From: JANXVV01 sp038230975
Lineage (GTDB): Bacteria > Planctomycetota > Phycisphaerae > Tepidisphaerales > Tepidisphaeraceae
NCBI GenBank assembly: GCA_038230975.1
Contig: JBBRMF010000080.1
Coordinates: 1-18,928, forward strand
Length of the DNA stretch: 18,928 nucleotides
Direction: 5' to 3'
In this document: piece by piece, positions 8,419-17,467 of the stretch
Position numbering within the stretch: the first letter of the stretch is position 1
How the letters are laid out: each line of letters starts with the position of its first letter
The notes under the pieces: generated by a model
Database searches by the model: none
Told to the model about the DNA's origin: nothing
The model's input: the letters and a program-made list of their open reading frames with translations, nothing else
Made by a program: the position numbers and the translations under genes

Positions 8419-8957
8419 TTAATTGCGTCCGCACATCGCCACCTGTCGATGATTCAGATCGTGTTCGAAGAAGATCACCGCCTTGAACTCCTTGTAACGC
8501 CCGTCGGAGCCGGGCTTCAGCGGCGGCAGCGGGGGTTTGGGTCCCTCGCGGGCCTTGCGGCTTCTCGATGACCTCCTCGCGGCGGGCGTGCTTCTCGGCA
8601 TCGGTGACCGTCGGAGCCATGAATCCATCGCTGCTCATGTAAACGCCTGTGGAACCGTCCGGAAGCTTGCCATCGGCGGCGTGCCAGGTCGGCTGCAAAT
8701 CGCCCGAGCGGGCCAGTCCCAACGCCGCCTTCCGCTCGGCCTCGAGCATCTGCCGCATCGTCTCGCGCGACAGGCTCAGTTGTGCCGCCGACAGGAGGTT
8801 CTCAGAGGTCATCTCAAAGCTACGCGAGGCGCGGTTCAGTTGAACGCACAATTTCCGTGTCGCCTGGCTGATCGTCAGGGACGAGCGGGGTTCGGGGCTC
8901 GCGGCGGGGTAAGACACAACCGAAATTTGCCGAGTCCCTTCTCGCTCGACTAGAATT
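8419..8957 (-). pseudogene. Degraded ISKra4-like (UPF0236-related) transposase fragment
   Basis: On the - strand, the frame from about 8957 down to 8561 reads as a helical segment (TISQATRKLCVQLNRASRSF, then SAAQLSLSRETMRQMLEAER). It is followed by VYMSSDGFMAPTVTDAEKH, resembling the first catalytic-Asp region (DG.M.PTV) of ISKra4-type DDE transposases. At about 8560 the sense jumps to the next frame, where it continues as RKAREGPKPPLPPLKPGSDG and RYKEFKAVIFFEHDLNHRQV before a TAA at 8419-8421. One extra C in GAAG-C-CGCAAG explains the shift. The N-terminus and at least the C-terminal half are missing, and no terminal repeats or target duplication were seen. I infer a dead insertion-sequence relic. 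The exact IS family is less certain than its being a transposase. Confidence 0.65.
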
Positions 8958-9085
8958 CAAGTTTTTCGTTACCGCCGCCAGAAGTCGAGGTTGCCTACTA
9001 TTTCAGAGACCGCCGCCATGCGAATTCGCCTGGCATCGCCATTGATTACGGTTCCGATGCCGCTTCCTATTGACAGGATCGACCT

Positions 9086-11008
9086 ATGCCTAGAAATATC
9101 CCCATGTCTCTCCAAACTCACAATTCCTTTTTGCTTGGCCTGTTAATTATCTGGCTGTCGGTGGGTGCCGCGCGCGCGACGGATGCGCCCGTCGTCGGGG
9201 CAAACTTCGATGAGAAGTTGAGCATTGTCTTCCCGTCGAGTCCGGCGATCATTGATGTCACAAAGCCGCCATACAACGCGAAGGGGGATGGTCAAACCGA
9301 CGACACCGACGCGATCCAGAAGGCACTGCACGATTCGATGGGACGGAGCAAGGTGATCTATTTCCCGGCGGCAACATTTCTTGTCTCGAAGACGATCAAC
9401 TGGTCGAATAAGAACTCCGCTGGCAACAACGCCTGGGGCTTTAATTTCTTGCAAGGGCAGAATGTTCGCAAAACCATCATCCGACTGAAGGACTCAACGT
9501 TTACTGATCCGCAACACCCGCAGAGCATCATGTGGTGCGGTGGTTTCGGATCGGCTGACTGGTTTCACAACTACGTACAGGACATTACCTTCGATGTCGG
9601 TCAAAAGAATCCCGGAGCCATCGGGCTGCAATTCTACTCCAACAACTCCGGTGCGGTTCGCAATTGCCGATTCGTGGCAGGTAGTGAGAGTGGGCTGGTC
9701 GGACTGGACCTTGCACATCGCGACATGAACGGTCCGCTGCTCGTGCGGAATTGTGAGGTCATCGGTTTTCGGCGGGGCATCAGCACGGCCCGGGCGGTCA
9801 ACAGCCAAACGTTCGAGCAGATTACACTGCGCGGACAAACCCAATTGGGGTTTGAAAACGAAGGCCAGGCCATCAGCATCAGACGTCTTGTCAGCGACAA
9901 CGCGGTTCCGGCAATCCAGACATACGGAACTTTGTGCCTCATTGACGGACACCTCACCGGGCGAGACGGCGCCGCTGGCGTTCCGGCGATCATCAACTAC
10001 AACGGCGGCCGAATTCACCTGCGCGATGTCACAACGCCTGGTTACGGACGAGCGGTGGGTGATGTCCAAACGCCGGATTCCTCGGCGGCAGGACGCATCC
10101 AGGGCAAGGACAAGCAGGGGAGCCAAGGCCCGAATGTCACTGAGTACTTTTCGCATCCAGCCACCAGTTTGTTCCCGTCGACGTTGCAATCGCTGCGACT
10201 GCAAGTGAAAGAGACGCCTGACGTTCCGCAGGATTCGCTGAACAGTTGGGCGAATGTCGATGATTTTGGCGCTGACCCAACCGGTAACGCCGACTCATCG
10301 GGCGCGATTCAAAAGGCGATCGATTCCGGCGCGACGACAATATTCTTTCCAGCCTCGTACAACCTTACCCGCCCCGTCAAGGTCCGTGGGGCAGTGCGGC
10401 GACTCTACGGAGTCGGTGCGTGGATCGACTACAACCACAATTCAAAACCCGATTTTATCATCGAAGACGGAGAATTATCCACGTTGATGATTGAGCACTT
10501 CAGCGGGATAGGCGGCGGCATCGAACTCAACACCCGCCGAACGATTGTGTTTCGCAGTGTCTCCGATTGCGACCTGGCTATGACGCGTAACGCCGAAGGT
10601 GGCGAACTCTTTTTTGAAGACTTTGTTTCCCACAACCTCAGACTCAGGAATCAAACCGTTTGGGCGCGGCAACTTAACGTCGAGAACAAAGGTACGCACG
10701 TCATCAACGATCATTCCGACCTCTGGGTGCTCGGCTATAAGACCGAACGCGGCGGCACCTTGCTGGAAACGCGCGGTGGAGGACGCAGCGAGATTCTGGG
10801 CGGATTCAGTTACACCACGACGGCCGGAAAACTCGCCCCAATGTTCGTAACCGATAACTCGTCGATGTTCGCATTCTTCGGGGAGGTCTGTTTCAGCGGC
10901 GACCCGTTTGAAACGCTCGTTCGTGAGACCCGCCAAAAGATCACCAGGATTTTGAAACGCGGTGACGGCGGAACCACGCCCTATGTCGCATTTCCAGCCA
11001 CAAAGTAG
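9086..11008 (+). CDS. Exported pectate-lyase-superfamily protein (two pectate_lyase_3 segments)
   Basis: Predicted secreted right-handed beta-helix protein of 640 residues, probably acting on or binding polysaccharide; substrate unknown. A signal peptide is clear: hydrophobic core FLLGLLIIWLSVGA ending ARA before TDAP, with cleavage near residue 31. Two in-frame starts are possible, ATG 9086 and ATG 9104. The second gives a more standard signal peptide (MSLQTHNS...). The first pectate_lyase_3 start is at residues 56-95 (VTKPPYNAKGDGQTDDTDAI, then KVIYFPAATFLV). A second is at residues 388-425 (WANVDDFGADPTGNADSSGA, then TIFFPASYNLT). Such GDGxTDDTxAI motifs are typical of polygalacturonase-like and phage-tailspike-like folds. 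It stands alone between long intergenic stretches. Catalytic residues could not be assigned, so enzymatic activity is not established. Confidence 0.85.
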   Translation: MPRNIPMSLQTHNSFLLGLLIIWLSVGAARATDAPVVGANFDEKLSIVFPSSPAIIDVTKPPYNAKGDGQTDDTDAIQKALHDSMGRSKVIYFPAATFLVSKTINWSNKNSAGNNAWGFNFLQGQNVRKTIIRLKDSTFTDPQHPQSIMWCGGFGSADWFHNYVQDITFDVGQKNPGAIGLQFYSNNSGAVRNCRFVAGSESGLVGLDLAHRDMNGPLLVRNCEVIGFRRGISTARAVNSQTFEQITLRGQTQLGFENEGQAISIRRLVSDNAVPAIQTYGTLCLIDGHLTGRDGAAGVPAIINYNGGRIHLRDVTTPGYGRAVGDVQTPDSSAAGRIQGKDKQGSQGPNVTEYFSHPATSLFPSTLQSLRLQVKETPDVPQDSLNSWANVDDFGADPTGNADSSGAIQKAIDSGATTIFFPASYNLTRPVKVRGAVRRLYGVGAWIDYNHNSKPDFIIEDGELSTLMIEHFSGIGGGIELNTRRTIVFRSVSDCDLAMTRNAEGGELFFEDFVSHNLRLRNQTVWARQLNVENKGTHVINDHSDLWVLGYKTERGGTLLETRGGGRSEILGGFSYTTTAGKLAPMFVTDNSSMFAFFGEVCFSGDPFETLVRETRQKITRILKRGDGGTTPYVAFPATK

Positions 11009-11332
11009 ACCGCCAGAAGATACCGTGAGGAGGATGTCGAGCCAGACACATTCGGTTCGAGTGAGATTGCAAACAGCTAATTACGATTAGGACCCGAACC
11101 TGCGACAGAAATAACCGGCAAAGGTTCACTCGCGCCTGCTTTATTGGACCATCCACTACGGTTTCAACAGAATGCTTCGACTACGCATCACCATCTCCAT
11201 TTAATTTAGGTTACATCCCGACAGAATGCTGCTCATTTTCCACCTCGCACTGGGTCGCGTGTCAAATGTCAGGTTGCCATTGAACACCCGCACGCACTTC
11301 ACCTTTTGGACGTTTCCATTTAACCTGCCTGT
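11009..11332. other. Intergenic stretch without recognised gene
   Basis: I see no convincing coding frame, RNA gene or strong hairpin in these 324 bases. It must hold the promoter for mtnP and the following gene, but the candidate hexamers near 11305-11325 are too weak to call. Confidence 0.5.
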
Positions 11333-12265
11333 ATGCCTGAAATCAAAGTAGGATTGATTGGTGGATCTGGACTTGGCCAAGTGCTTGGTTCACAGACGGA
11401 CGGCCATCGACATGATGTTGAGACGCCGTTTGGCAAACCCAGTGATGTGATCGTCGAAACCGAATGGGCCGGGTTACCCGTCTATTTTTTGTCGCGACAC
11501 GGGCCGGGCCATCTGCTGAACCCGTCCCAGGTTCCTTTCCGGGCGAATATCTTCGCGCTCAAAAAGCTGGGTTGCACGCATATTCTGGCCAGTGGGGCCG
11601 TGGGCAGTTTGCGGGAAGAGTTCAAGCCGCGCGATCTGGTCGTTCCCGATCAGGTAATCGACAAGACGCACAAGCGGCCGGGTACATTTTATGAAAATGC
11701 CGCCGTTCATGTGGAATTCTCAGAACCCTTCTGTCCGGTATTGCGTCAACTTCTGTTAGAGGCAGGAAAAAGCGGGAATCATTCCGCAGGATCAGCCTTC
11801 GAAGTTCATGATCGCGGGTGTTATGTCGCGATGGAAGGACCGGCGTTTTCGACCCGCGCTGAAAGCTTGATGCATCGCCTGTGGGGCGGAGATCTGATTG
11901 GCATGACCGCAATGCCGGAGGCGAAACTCGCTAAAGAAGCGGAGATCAGTTATGCGTTGATCGCGCTGGTGACGGACTATGATTGTTGGCGGGGGGTTCC
12001 AGCGTCGAAATCGGTTGTGGAGGGGGAGATGGCTAAGCCGCAAGCGGCGGTTTTGAAGGAGATCATTGAGAATCTTGAGGCGGCTTCCAACAACGCAATT
12101 AGCCTGATGCGGCGAGCCGTTGAGCTGATGGGGATCCAGAAAGATACTTTGAGTCAGTGTCCGGCTCAGAATGCGTTGAAACTTGCGATCTGGTCCGACA
12201 AGTCAAAGATTGACAAGCTCGAAGTGCAACGTCTGGCACCGCTATGGATGAAGTATTTTGAGTGA
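11333..12265 (+). CDS. mtnP: S-methyl-5'-thioadenosine phosphorylase (MTAP/PNP family)
   Basis: Cytosolic enzyme of methionine salvage. It cleaves 5'-methylthioadenosine with phosphate into adenine and 5-methylthioribose-1-phosphate. The 310 residues carry the phosphate-binding IGGSGLG (9-15), the PNP/MTAP signature SRHGPGHLLNPSQVPFRANI (54-73), ASGAVGSLREEFKPRDLVVP (86-105), and MEGPAFSTRAES (167-178). IGMTAMPEAKLAKEAE (189-204) and TDYDCW (214-219) follow. The TDYD aspartates are the feature that separates adenosine-type MTAP from purine nucleoside phosphorylases specific for guanine/hypoxanthine. Length is about 20-30 residues above typical because of a C-terminal extension. The start has no strong Shine-Dalgarno. 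The PQQ/TPR gene begins 21 bp after the stop, suggesting co-transcription. No other methionine-salvage gene is visible. A related MTI-phosphorylase specificity cannot be fully excluded. Confidence 0.93.
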   Translation: MPEIKVGLIGGSGLGQVLGSQTDGHRHDVETPFGKPSDVIVETEWAGLPVYFLSRHGPGHLLNPSQVPFRANIFALKKLGCTHILASGAVGSLREEFKPRDLVVPDQVIDKTHKRPGTFYENAAVHVEFSEPFCPVLRQLLLEAGKSGNHSAGSAFEVHDRGCYVAMEGPAFSTRAESLMHRLWGGDLIGMTAMPEAKLAKEAEISYALIALVTDYDCWRGVPASKSVVEGEMAKPQAAVLKEIIENLEAASNNAISLMRRAVELMGIQKDTLSQCPAQNALKLAIWSDKSKIDKLEVQRLAPLWMKYFE

Positions 12266-12276
12266 AGTTGCCCTAC

Positions 12277-12281
12277 AGGAG
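12277..12281 (+). promoter_or_regulatory. Shine-Dalgarno of the 1664-residue gene
   Basis: AGGAG lies 5 nt before the ATG at 12287 and inside the short gap after mtnP. It supports this ATG over the later in-frame ATG at 12344, and it is one of the few clear ribosome-binding sites in the window. Confidence 0.7.
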
Positions 12282-12286
12282 TCTCC

Positions 12287-15200
12287 ATGCCTTTAGCTTT
12301 GAACACGCGCGCGGAATATCCGCACATCTGGATTCGGCTGTCGATGCTCGCGGGAATCGTAGGAATGGCGACCGGTGCGGCGGCGCAGGTTGGAATTCAG
12401 GTGGAGGAAGCTCCGGCGAATGGCGCACCGGGGGTCGGTGCGCTGCCCTCCGATGCCAAGGAATCGCTTCAAAATGTTACGGTCAATGATTCGCCCGAGG
12501 CTCGAAAAGATATTGAGACCGCTCGGGGCATGGAGCGACAAAAGGAATGGACCAAGGCAGCCGGTTGGTATCAGGAAGTTTTGACAAAATATCGTACGCG
12601 TGTCGTGGCCTGGAAAGCCGATTCGCGAAACGTCATCAACAGCTATCGCGGCATCGTTTATCAGGTCCAGGAGTCACTTGCCAAATGGCCGGCGGAGGGA
12701 ATCAATGCATATCGATCCCAATATGAGGCAACGGCCGCCGCGCTAATTGAAGCTGCATCACGCGATGATTCCGGCACGCTGCAGACCGTTCTCGACACTT
12801 ATTTTATCACTGAGGCCGCCAAGATTGCGGGACTTCGGTTGATTGATCTGCACCTGGAATCCGGCGAATTTGATGCCGCCGCCCGGGTGGGTGAACTGTT
12901 GCTCGATTGGTATCCGGCTGACCACCTTATTGTCGAGCGCCCACGGTTGCTTTATCGCACGGGATTGGCGCACCATCTTTGCGGCGATGACAAATTGGCG
13001 CGCGCGCGCACCGCCGAATTGAAGCAGAAATTTCCGGAAGCAACTGGTGTCATTTTTGGAAAAGATGAAGTGTTGGCGACTTCGTTGGAGTCCTTACTGA
13101 AGGTTGCGCCGGCATTGGCTCAGAATCTCTCACCGGATTCATGGATGACATTCAGCGGGTCGCCGGATCGGGCTCACGTTTCGACGGCACAAGGTCGGAT
13201 GGGAGCGAAGATCCGGAGCATCGAATTACCTCCGCGCCTGCCTGCCAAGGGGCAGCAAGCCGCCGAGGCAAAGATGATGGCCCAGCAGGAAGAAGCCGAA
13301 GGGCGCACGATCGGTATCATGCCGGTGATCGATGGCAGTTCGCTCTTCTTCCAGGATGGATCTCGGATTTGGGCGGTGGGGCTTGATAGTGGATTTCCAT
13401 TGCCCGGCTGGGTGCAGTCGTACGGCAACAAAGGCATTTACTCGCTTAAAGGGGTTAGTTCACCTCGCAATCAGCAGTACACGTTGACTTTGACCGATAG
13501 CGCCGTCCTCGCGGTGATGGGCCAATCCAATCGGTTACAAATGCTGTACGCCCAGCGGGGAATGGAGCCGCCTGCGGGTGCGGATGCAGGCACGCGTTTG
13601 GTTTGTCTGGATCGCGCGACGGGCAAGCCACGTTGGAAAGAAGTTTCACTCGCGACACTCACCGGTGAGAACCTGAAGGACGACGAGAAGGAACGACTTC
13701 GCGCACTTGATCTCTCCGGCGCTCCAATCGTCGTCGGTGATAATGTGTATGTCATCGGTCGGGGTGGAAAAGATCCTCAGTTTGAAAATTGCTACGTGAT
13801 CTGTTTCGACGTGAGTTCCGGGAATTATCGTTGGTCGTGCCTCGTGGCCAGCGCCAATACGACGGCTAACATGACCGGCGATCCTTCGCAGGCCAGCAGC
13901 ACGCTATCGCATTTGGCGTACGCGAGCGGTCGGCTCTACTTCCTCACGAATCTCGGGGCTGTGGCGTCGATCGATGCTTCCAGTGGGTCGATCGTATGGC
14001 TGAGCCTTTACTCGCGAGATTCTGCTTTAAATAACGACGCCCCCATGTTTCAGGGCTTTCGGGGACGTCGCGTAATGCCTATGGTGGCGGTCTCCAATCT
14101 GCGCCCCTGGGAGTTCAATCCCGTTTTTGTGCAGGACGGGAAGCTGTTCATGCTCCCGACGGATGGCAAATTCATTCTCATTTACGACGCGGCCAGCGGA
14201 CAGGAAATTAAGCGAATCAACGTCGATGAATTTGACGGCGCCCGTACGCTTTTGGCGGTGATGGGTGAGAAGATGATCCTGTGCAGCCGTCGACAGGTGA
14301 TTGGCCTGAACTGGGCAAGCTTCGATCCGGCCAAGAGCGCGAATGAAAACCTCCAGACCGGCGGTTGGAAGACCATGGCCTCCCCTGGTAGCGACGTCAT
14401 GGAGACGATCTATGGCCGTGGGTTTGTGACCGCCGATTCCGTCTTCATCTCAACCTATGCCTCTCTTTTGCGGATGTCGCTCAAGCGTGGCGGCGCGGTC
14501 GAAGAGACCTATCCGAAGGACGCTAAATCCGGCCGCCATTGGGATGAAAAAGAGGGTCCCGGAAATGTACTGGTGACGGGCGAACACGTCATTCTTGCGG
14601 GAAAAACAAGTGTCGACATCTTTACGGATATGGCGTTGGCGCGCAGCAAGCTCGACCGCGAAGTCGCCGCCGCGCCGGATGAAGCGGACCCAAGGCTGAA
14701 CTATTCAGAAGTGATGTTTGCTGCGGGTCAAACACCTGTCTCACTGGAAAAGCTCAAAGAAGCCGCCGGGCGATTGGGTGGCCTTGAATCACTGCGTCCA
14801 GGTGCCAGCCGGCAAAGACTTTTCAATGATGCCCTTACGTTTGCGCAGAAGCTCGCAAAAGAGCAGCAGGGCGACGCCATCGAAGCCGCCATGCAGTTCT
14901 TCGACATCGCCGCAAAAGCCGCCGATGCGCCGTCGGAGCAGGTCAGCAATCGCCTGAACCGCGCGAAGTTTCTGCGCGCAAACGTCGAACCGGGGAGCTA
15001 CTCAAAGGCAGTACAACTATATCAGGAGATATTGGCGCGTCCTGAATACCGCAAAGAGATCGTGGCGGAATCTGAATCCAATGCCGAATCGCATGGAAGC
15101 ATTCAGGCGGCTCTTGAGGCAGAATCACAAATCGCGGTACTGATTCGCCAACATCCAGAGGCGTACGCGACCGTCGCGAAACAGGCCGTCGTAGCCATGG

Positions 15201-17281
15201 AAGCCGCGAAGATTGACCAGAGCGCCACCAGGCTTTTGGAAGTGGCGCAAACGTATCCCAACTCCCCAGCCGCCGCCAAATCGATGCTTGCCGCGGCCGA
15301 TTTCTATGAACAAGCCAACAATCCGCGGCTAGCCACCCATGTACTGCGGCAGGTCTATCGGAAATACGGCGATAAATCGGAGAAAGACCGCATCATCGAA
15401 GCGATGGCCCGCAACTATCTCCGACTGCCCAGTGGTCTTGAGATTGCGATTGCCCTGTTGCAACGTGAAAAAAAGTTTGGTGATGTAAAACTCACTCAAC
15501 CATTTGTGCTGCCGGATGGTGCAAAAGTCGAAAACGTCAATTTCCGGCAGGCCGTCGCTGAATTGGTGAAGGCAAGGCCGGAGGAAAAAGCGATCGTGCT
15601 TCCGGACGTTCATGTTCCGTTTTACAAGAGATTGACGCCCGAAGAGCGGTTGGCGGGCAAGACCTCCAAGCCTTTTCTCGAAATGAAGGACGGGAAACCG
15701 GCGATCGTTATTGCGGACATCACAGGCTTGGCGAAACCTCCCATCGAGCAGACCGATGCAGTGCGGCTTGATCGGCTCGTGGTGACCAAAGGCAACTTGA
15801 TTTCCCTGTATGCACCGGGACAGGAGAAACCGCTGGGAACCTGCGATGCGTTCACGAATGAGCCGCACCATGCGGTCTGGTCCCGACCGATCAAGGGAAA
15901 ACCATTCGTAACCGTCTGGAGTGGAAATGAGATCGCCGCGCTCGACGGAGATAATGCGGCCGTCCTGTGGATGAATCCGCTCAAGAATATCCCGGCAATG
16001 GATGTGATCCCCATCGCTGGAATCCCAGGCGCGCAGCTTGTCGCTGAAAATACCAGCCCCGATCCGAATGCCGTTAACAACGGCCAGGCACAGATTTTTC
16101 TCAACGGTCGTGGGCAGCGGGTCTTTATTAACGGTGGCCGGCGCGGGAACGTGATTTTTCGGGGCGGTGGAATGATTCAGGTTCAGAACCAGGCCGTGGA
16201 AGCTCCAATCGTCGACAATGGGGGACAGGAACAAATTACGCGTGTGTGGCCGTTGGATGATCGGCTCGTCGTGGGTACGAGCGCCGGACGAATCATCTGT
16301 CTCGACAGCACCGCCGGAATGCTGCTTTGGCAGACGCACTTAAGTGCGAAATCGATCGATCGCCTTGTCGCCAGCGAAGATTTCACGGCCGTAATGATGA
16401 CCGATGATGGCACGACTCGTCTCGTCGTCCTCGACAATTATAACGGGGAAATCCATAAGATCGCCTGTGTCGCGAGCGACCCCAATTTGATACCCCTCAA
16501 TTTGGCAATGTCGCCGGATGGAATGCTCGTGTGGACCCTCCTAGATCGGCTTTGCGGCAAAGACCTTTACGAGCCCGACTCGGGACTTACTTCCGCAGAT
16601 TCACGCAAACCCACGTTTCAATATCCCAACCTGCCGCGCGATCCGAACAACGTCAACGGCGGAATCTTGAACGGCACTTACTTCGGATGTAACCAGCCGG
16701 GCCAACTGCTCATTCGTGGCCGACACATCATTGCACTGGAACAAAATGGACGATTCGTTTCTGTCCATTCCCTCGACGACGGTTCACTGGCGACGCATCG
16801 CAGTGGGGGGCAGGATGTCAAGACGCTTTTGACGACCGGAATCCCGCAGGCTTTTAACGGGCAACCCACCGATGTTACGGTGACCCTCCGATTGGTCGGA
16901 CCCTACCTTTACGCGTATAGCGCTCGCAGCCTGCTTGGATACAATCTTGATGATCCCGGTGAAAAATCATGGCGTTCTGACACGGGCATGTCGACGTCTC
17001 CGAATTACCGATCGGCCATCCCCACGCGGGATTTTCTGGTCATGGTCGGTGAACCCGGCTCCCGGAAATTTGTCGAGAACCCGGCACCCAGACTCTTTCA
17101 ACTCAGGTTTTTCAAACGCACGATTCCCAAGGAAACTCCAGGATTTGAAGGCGGAAAACTCGAACAAACCTACGACCTGACCGAACCGGCCGGAATCGCC
17201 GGCTGGCAGGCGGTGGAGGGTGGCCTTTACTATCTGAGCGGCGATCACAATCTTCATTTCCTGCGCGGCGCGCGGGAATAG
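12287..17281 (+). CDS. Large exported PQQ-like beta-propeller / TPR protein
   Basis: 1664-residue protein of unknown function, probably periplasmic or surface-located. The N-terminus (about 1-35) looks like a long signal peptide: basic n-region, hydrophobic LSMLAGIVGMATGAAA, cleavage before QVG. Residues about 60-270 are helical and TPR-like (ARGMERQKEWTKAAGWYQEV). Residues about 285-780 contain PQQ/quinoprotein-type propeller blades with the xxLDxxTGxxxW pattern: LVCLDRATGKPRWK (about 438), VICFDVSSGNYRW (504), VASIDASSGSIVW (559), ILIYDAASGQEIK (629). A second helical TPR-like part spans about 795-1070. A second propeller follows from about 1150 to the end: EIAALDGDNAAVLW (1215), IICLDSTAGMLLW (1336), RLVVLDNYNGEIHK (1378). 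A Gly/Arg/Asn-rich insert lies near 1275-1300. The blades resemble outer-membrane assembly or dehydrogenase propellers, but no quinone-binding or enzyme motif was found. It is likely co-transcribed with mtnP. Confidence 0.85.
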   Translation: MPLALNTRAEYPHIWIRLSMLAGIVGMATGAAAQVGIQVEEAPANGAPGVGALPSDAKESLQNVTVNDSPEARKDIETARGMERQKEWTKAAGWYQEVLTKYRTRVVAWKADSRNVINSYRGIVYQVQESLAKWPAEGINAYRSQYEATAAALIEAASRDDSGTLQTVLDTYFITEAAKIAGLRLIDLHLESGEFDAAARVGELLLDWYPADHLIVERPRLLYRTGLAHHLCGDDKLARARTAELKQKFPEATGVIFGKDEVLATSLESLLKVAPALAQNLSPDSWMTFSGSPDRAHVSTAQGRMGAKIRSIELPPRLPAKGQQAAEAKMMAQQEEAEGRTIGIMPVIDGSSLFFQDGSRIWAVGLDSGFPLPGWVQSYGNKGIYSLKGVSSPRNQQYTLTLTDSAVLAVMGQSNRLQMLYAQRGMEPPAGADAGTRLVCLDRATGKPRWKEVSLATLTGENLKDDEKERLRALDLSGAPIVVGDNVYVIGRGGKDPQFENCYVICFDVSSGNYRWSCLVASANTTANMTGDPSQASSTLSHLAYASGRLYFLTNLGAVASIDASSGSIVWLSLYSRDSALNNDAPMFQGFRGRRVMPMVAVSNLRPWEFNPVFVQDGKLFMLPTDGKFILIYDAASGQEIKRINVDEFDGARTLLAVMGEKMILCSRRQVIGLNWASFDPAKSANENLQTGGWKTMASPGSDVMETIYGRGFVTADSVFISTYASLLRMSLKRGGAVEETYPKDAKSGRHWDEKEGPGNVLVTGEHVILAGKTSVDIFTDMALARSKLDREVAAAPDEADPRLNYSEVMFAAGQTPVSLEKLKEAAGRLGGLESLRPGASRQRLFNDALTFAQKLAKEQQGDAIEAAMQFFDIAAKAADAPSEQVSNRLNRAKFLRANVEPGSYSKAVQLYQEILARPEYRKEIVAESESNAESHGSIQAALEAESQIAVLIRQHPEAYATVAKQAVVAMEAAKIDQSATRLLEVAQTYPNSPAAAKSMLAAADFYEQANNPRLATHVLRQVYRKYGDKSEKDRIIEAMARNYLRLPSGLEIAIALLQREKKFGDVKLTQPFVLPDGAKVENVNFRQAVAELVKARPEEKAIVLPDVHVPFYKRLTPEERLAGKTSKPFLEMKDGKPAIVIADITGLAKPPIEQTDAVRLDRLVVTKGNLISLYAPGQEKPLGTCDAFTNEPHHAVWSRPIKGKPFVTVWSGNEIAALDGDNAAVLWMNPLKNIPAMDVIPIAGIPGAQLVAENTSPDPNAVNNGQAQIFLNGRGQRVFINGGRRGNVIFRGGGMIQVQNQAVEAPIVDNGGQEQITRVWPLDDRLVVGTSAGRIICLDSTAGMLLWQTHLSAKSIDRLVASEDFTAVMMTDDGTTRLVVLDNYNGEIHKIACVASDPNLIPLNLAMSPDGMLVWTLLDRLCGKDLYEPDSGLTSADSRKPTFQYPNLPRDPNNVNGGILNGTYFGCNQPGQLLIRGRHIIALEQNGRFVSVHSLDDGSLATHRSGGQDVKTLLTTGIPQAFNGQPTDVTVTLRLVGPYLYAYSARSLLGYNLDDPGEKSWRSDTGMSTSPNYRSAIPTRDFLVMVGEPGSRKFVENPAPRLFQLRFFKRTIPKETPGFEGGKLEQTYDLTEPAGIAGWQAVEGGLYYLSGDHNLHFLRGARE

Positions 17282-17305
17282 TGCATCGTCGCAATTAAGA
17301 TTTAA

Positions 17306-17392
17306 GGTGCCACAGGTCGCGGTAATCCCAGACCTGTGCCTCGCGTCGCACGGCAAAAACACCGGTCTCGGAGTACCGCGACCGGTGGCACC
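17306..17392. repeat. REPIN-like double hairpin (two inverted REP-type units)
   Basis: Two 34-nt arms, 17306-17339 and 17359-17392, are inverted copies of each other with 29 of 34 positions matching. Each arm is itself a hairpin: CACAGGTC/GACCTGTG (17311-17318 with 17331-17338) and CACCGGTC/GACCGGTG (17360-17367 with 17380-17387). The two arms differ by a paired A-T to C-G exchange in the stem, so the stem is preserved. A solo unit occurs at 18545-18576. Two inverted REP units around a spacer is the REPIN layout, which in other bacteria is moved by RAYT (Y1-type) transposases. No RAYT gene is in this window. It starts 25 bp after the 1664-residue gene and could also affect transcript ends. 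Confidence 0.75.
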
Positions 17393-17467
17393 CGCATCCC
17401 ACGATTTCCAAAATCCTATTCGTGACGAACCACTGGTACCGAATGAGATCTCAATTGGTTTCCATTC

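Noticed and set aside
7928..8917. Long - strand open frame of 329 codons overlapping the 3' part of the OppF-like gene
   Set aside because: Only its first ~120 codons resemble a protein (the transposase relic). The remainder is antisense to the well-supported ATPase gene and past the frameshift.
8537..8953. + strand open frame of 138 codons in the gap after the opp operon
   Set aside because: It is the complement of the transposase relic and has no recognisable features.
9071..9076. TTGACA as a -35 promoter element before the pectate-lyase-like gene
   Set aside because: It lies only about 10 bases before the first ATG, leaving no room for a -10 box and leader unless the later ATG is used; no -10 was seen at the right spacing.
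15329..16339. - strand open frame of 336 codons inside the large propeller gene
   Set aside because: It is antisense to a continuous, repeat-bearing gene with a signal peptide and Shine-Dalgarno; no motif is recognised.
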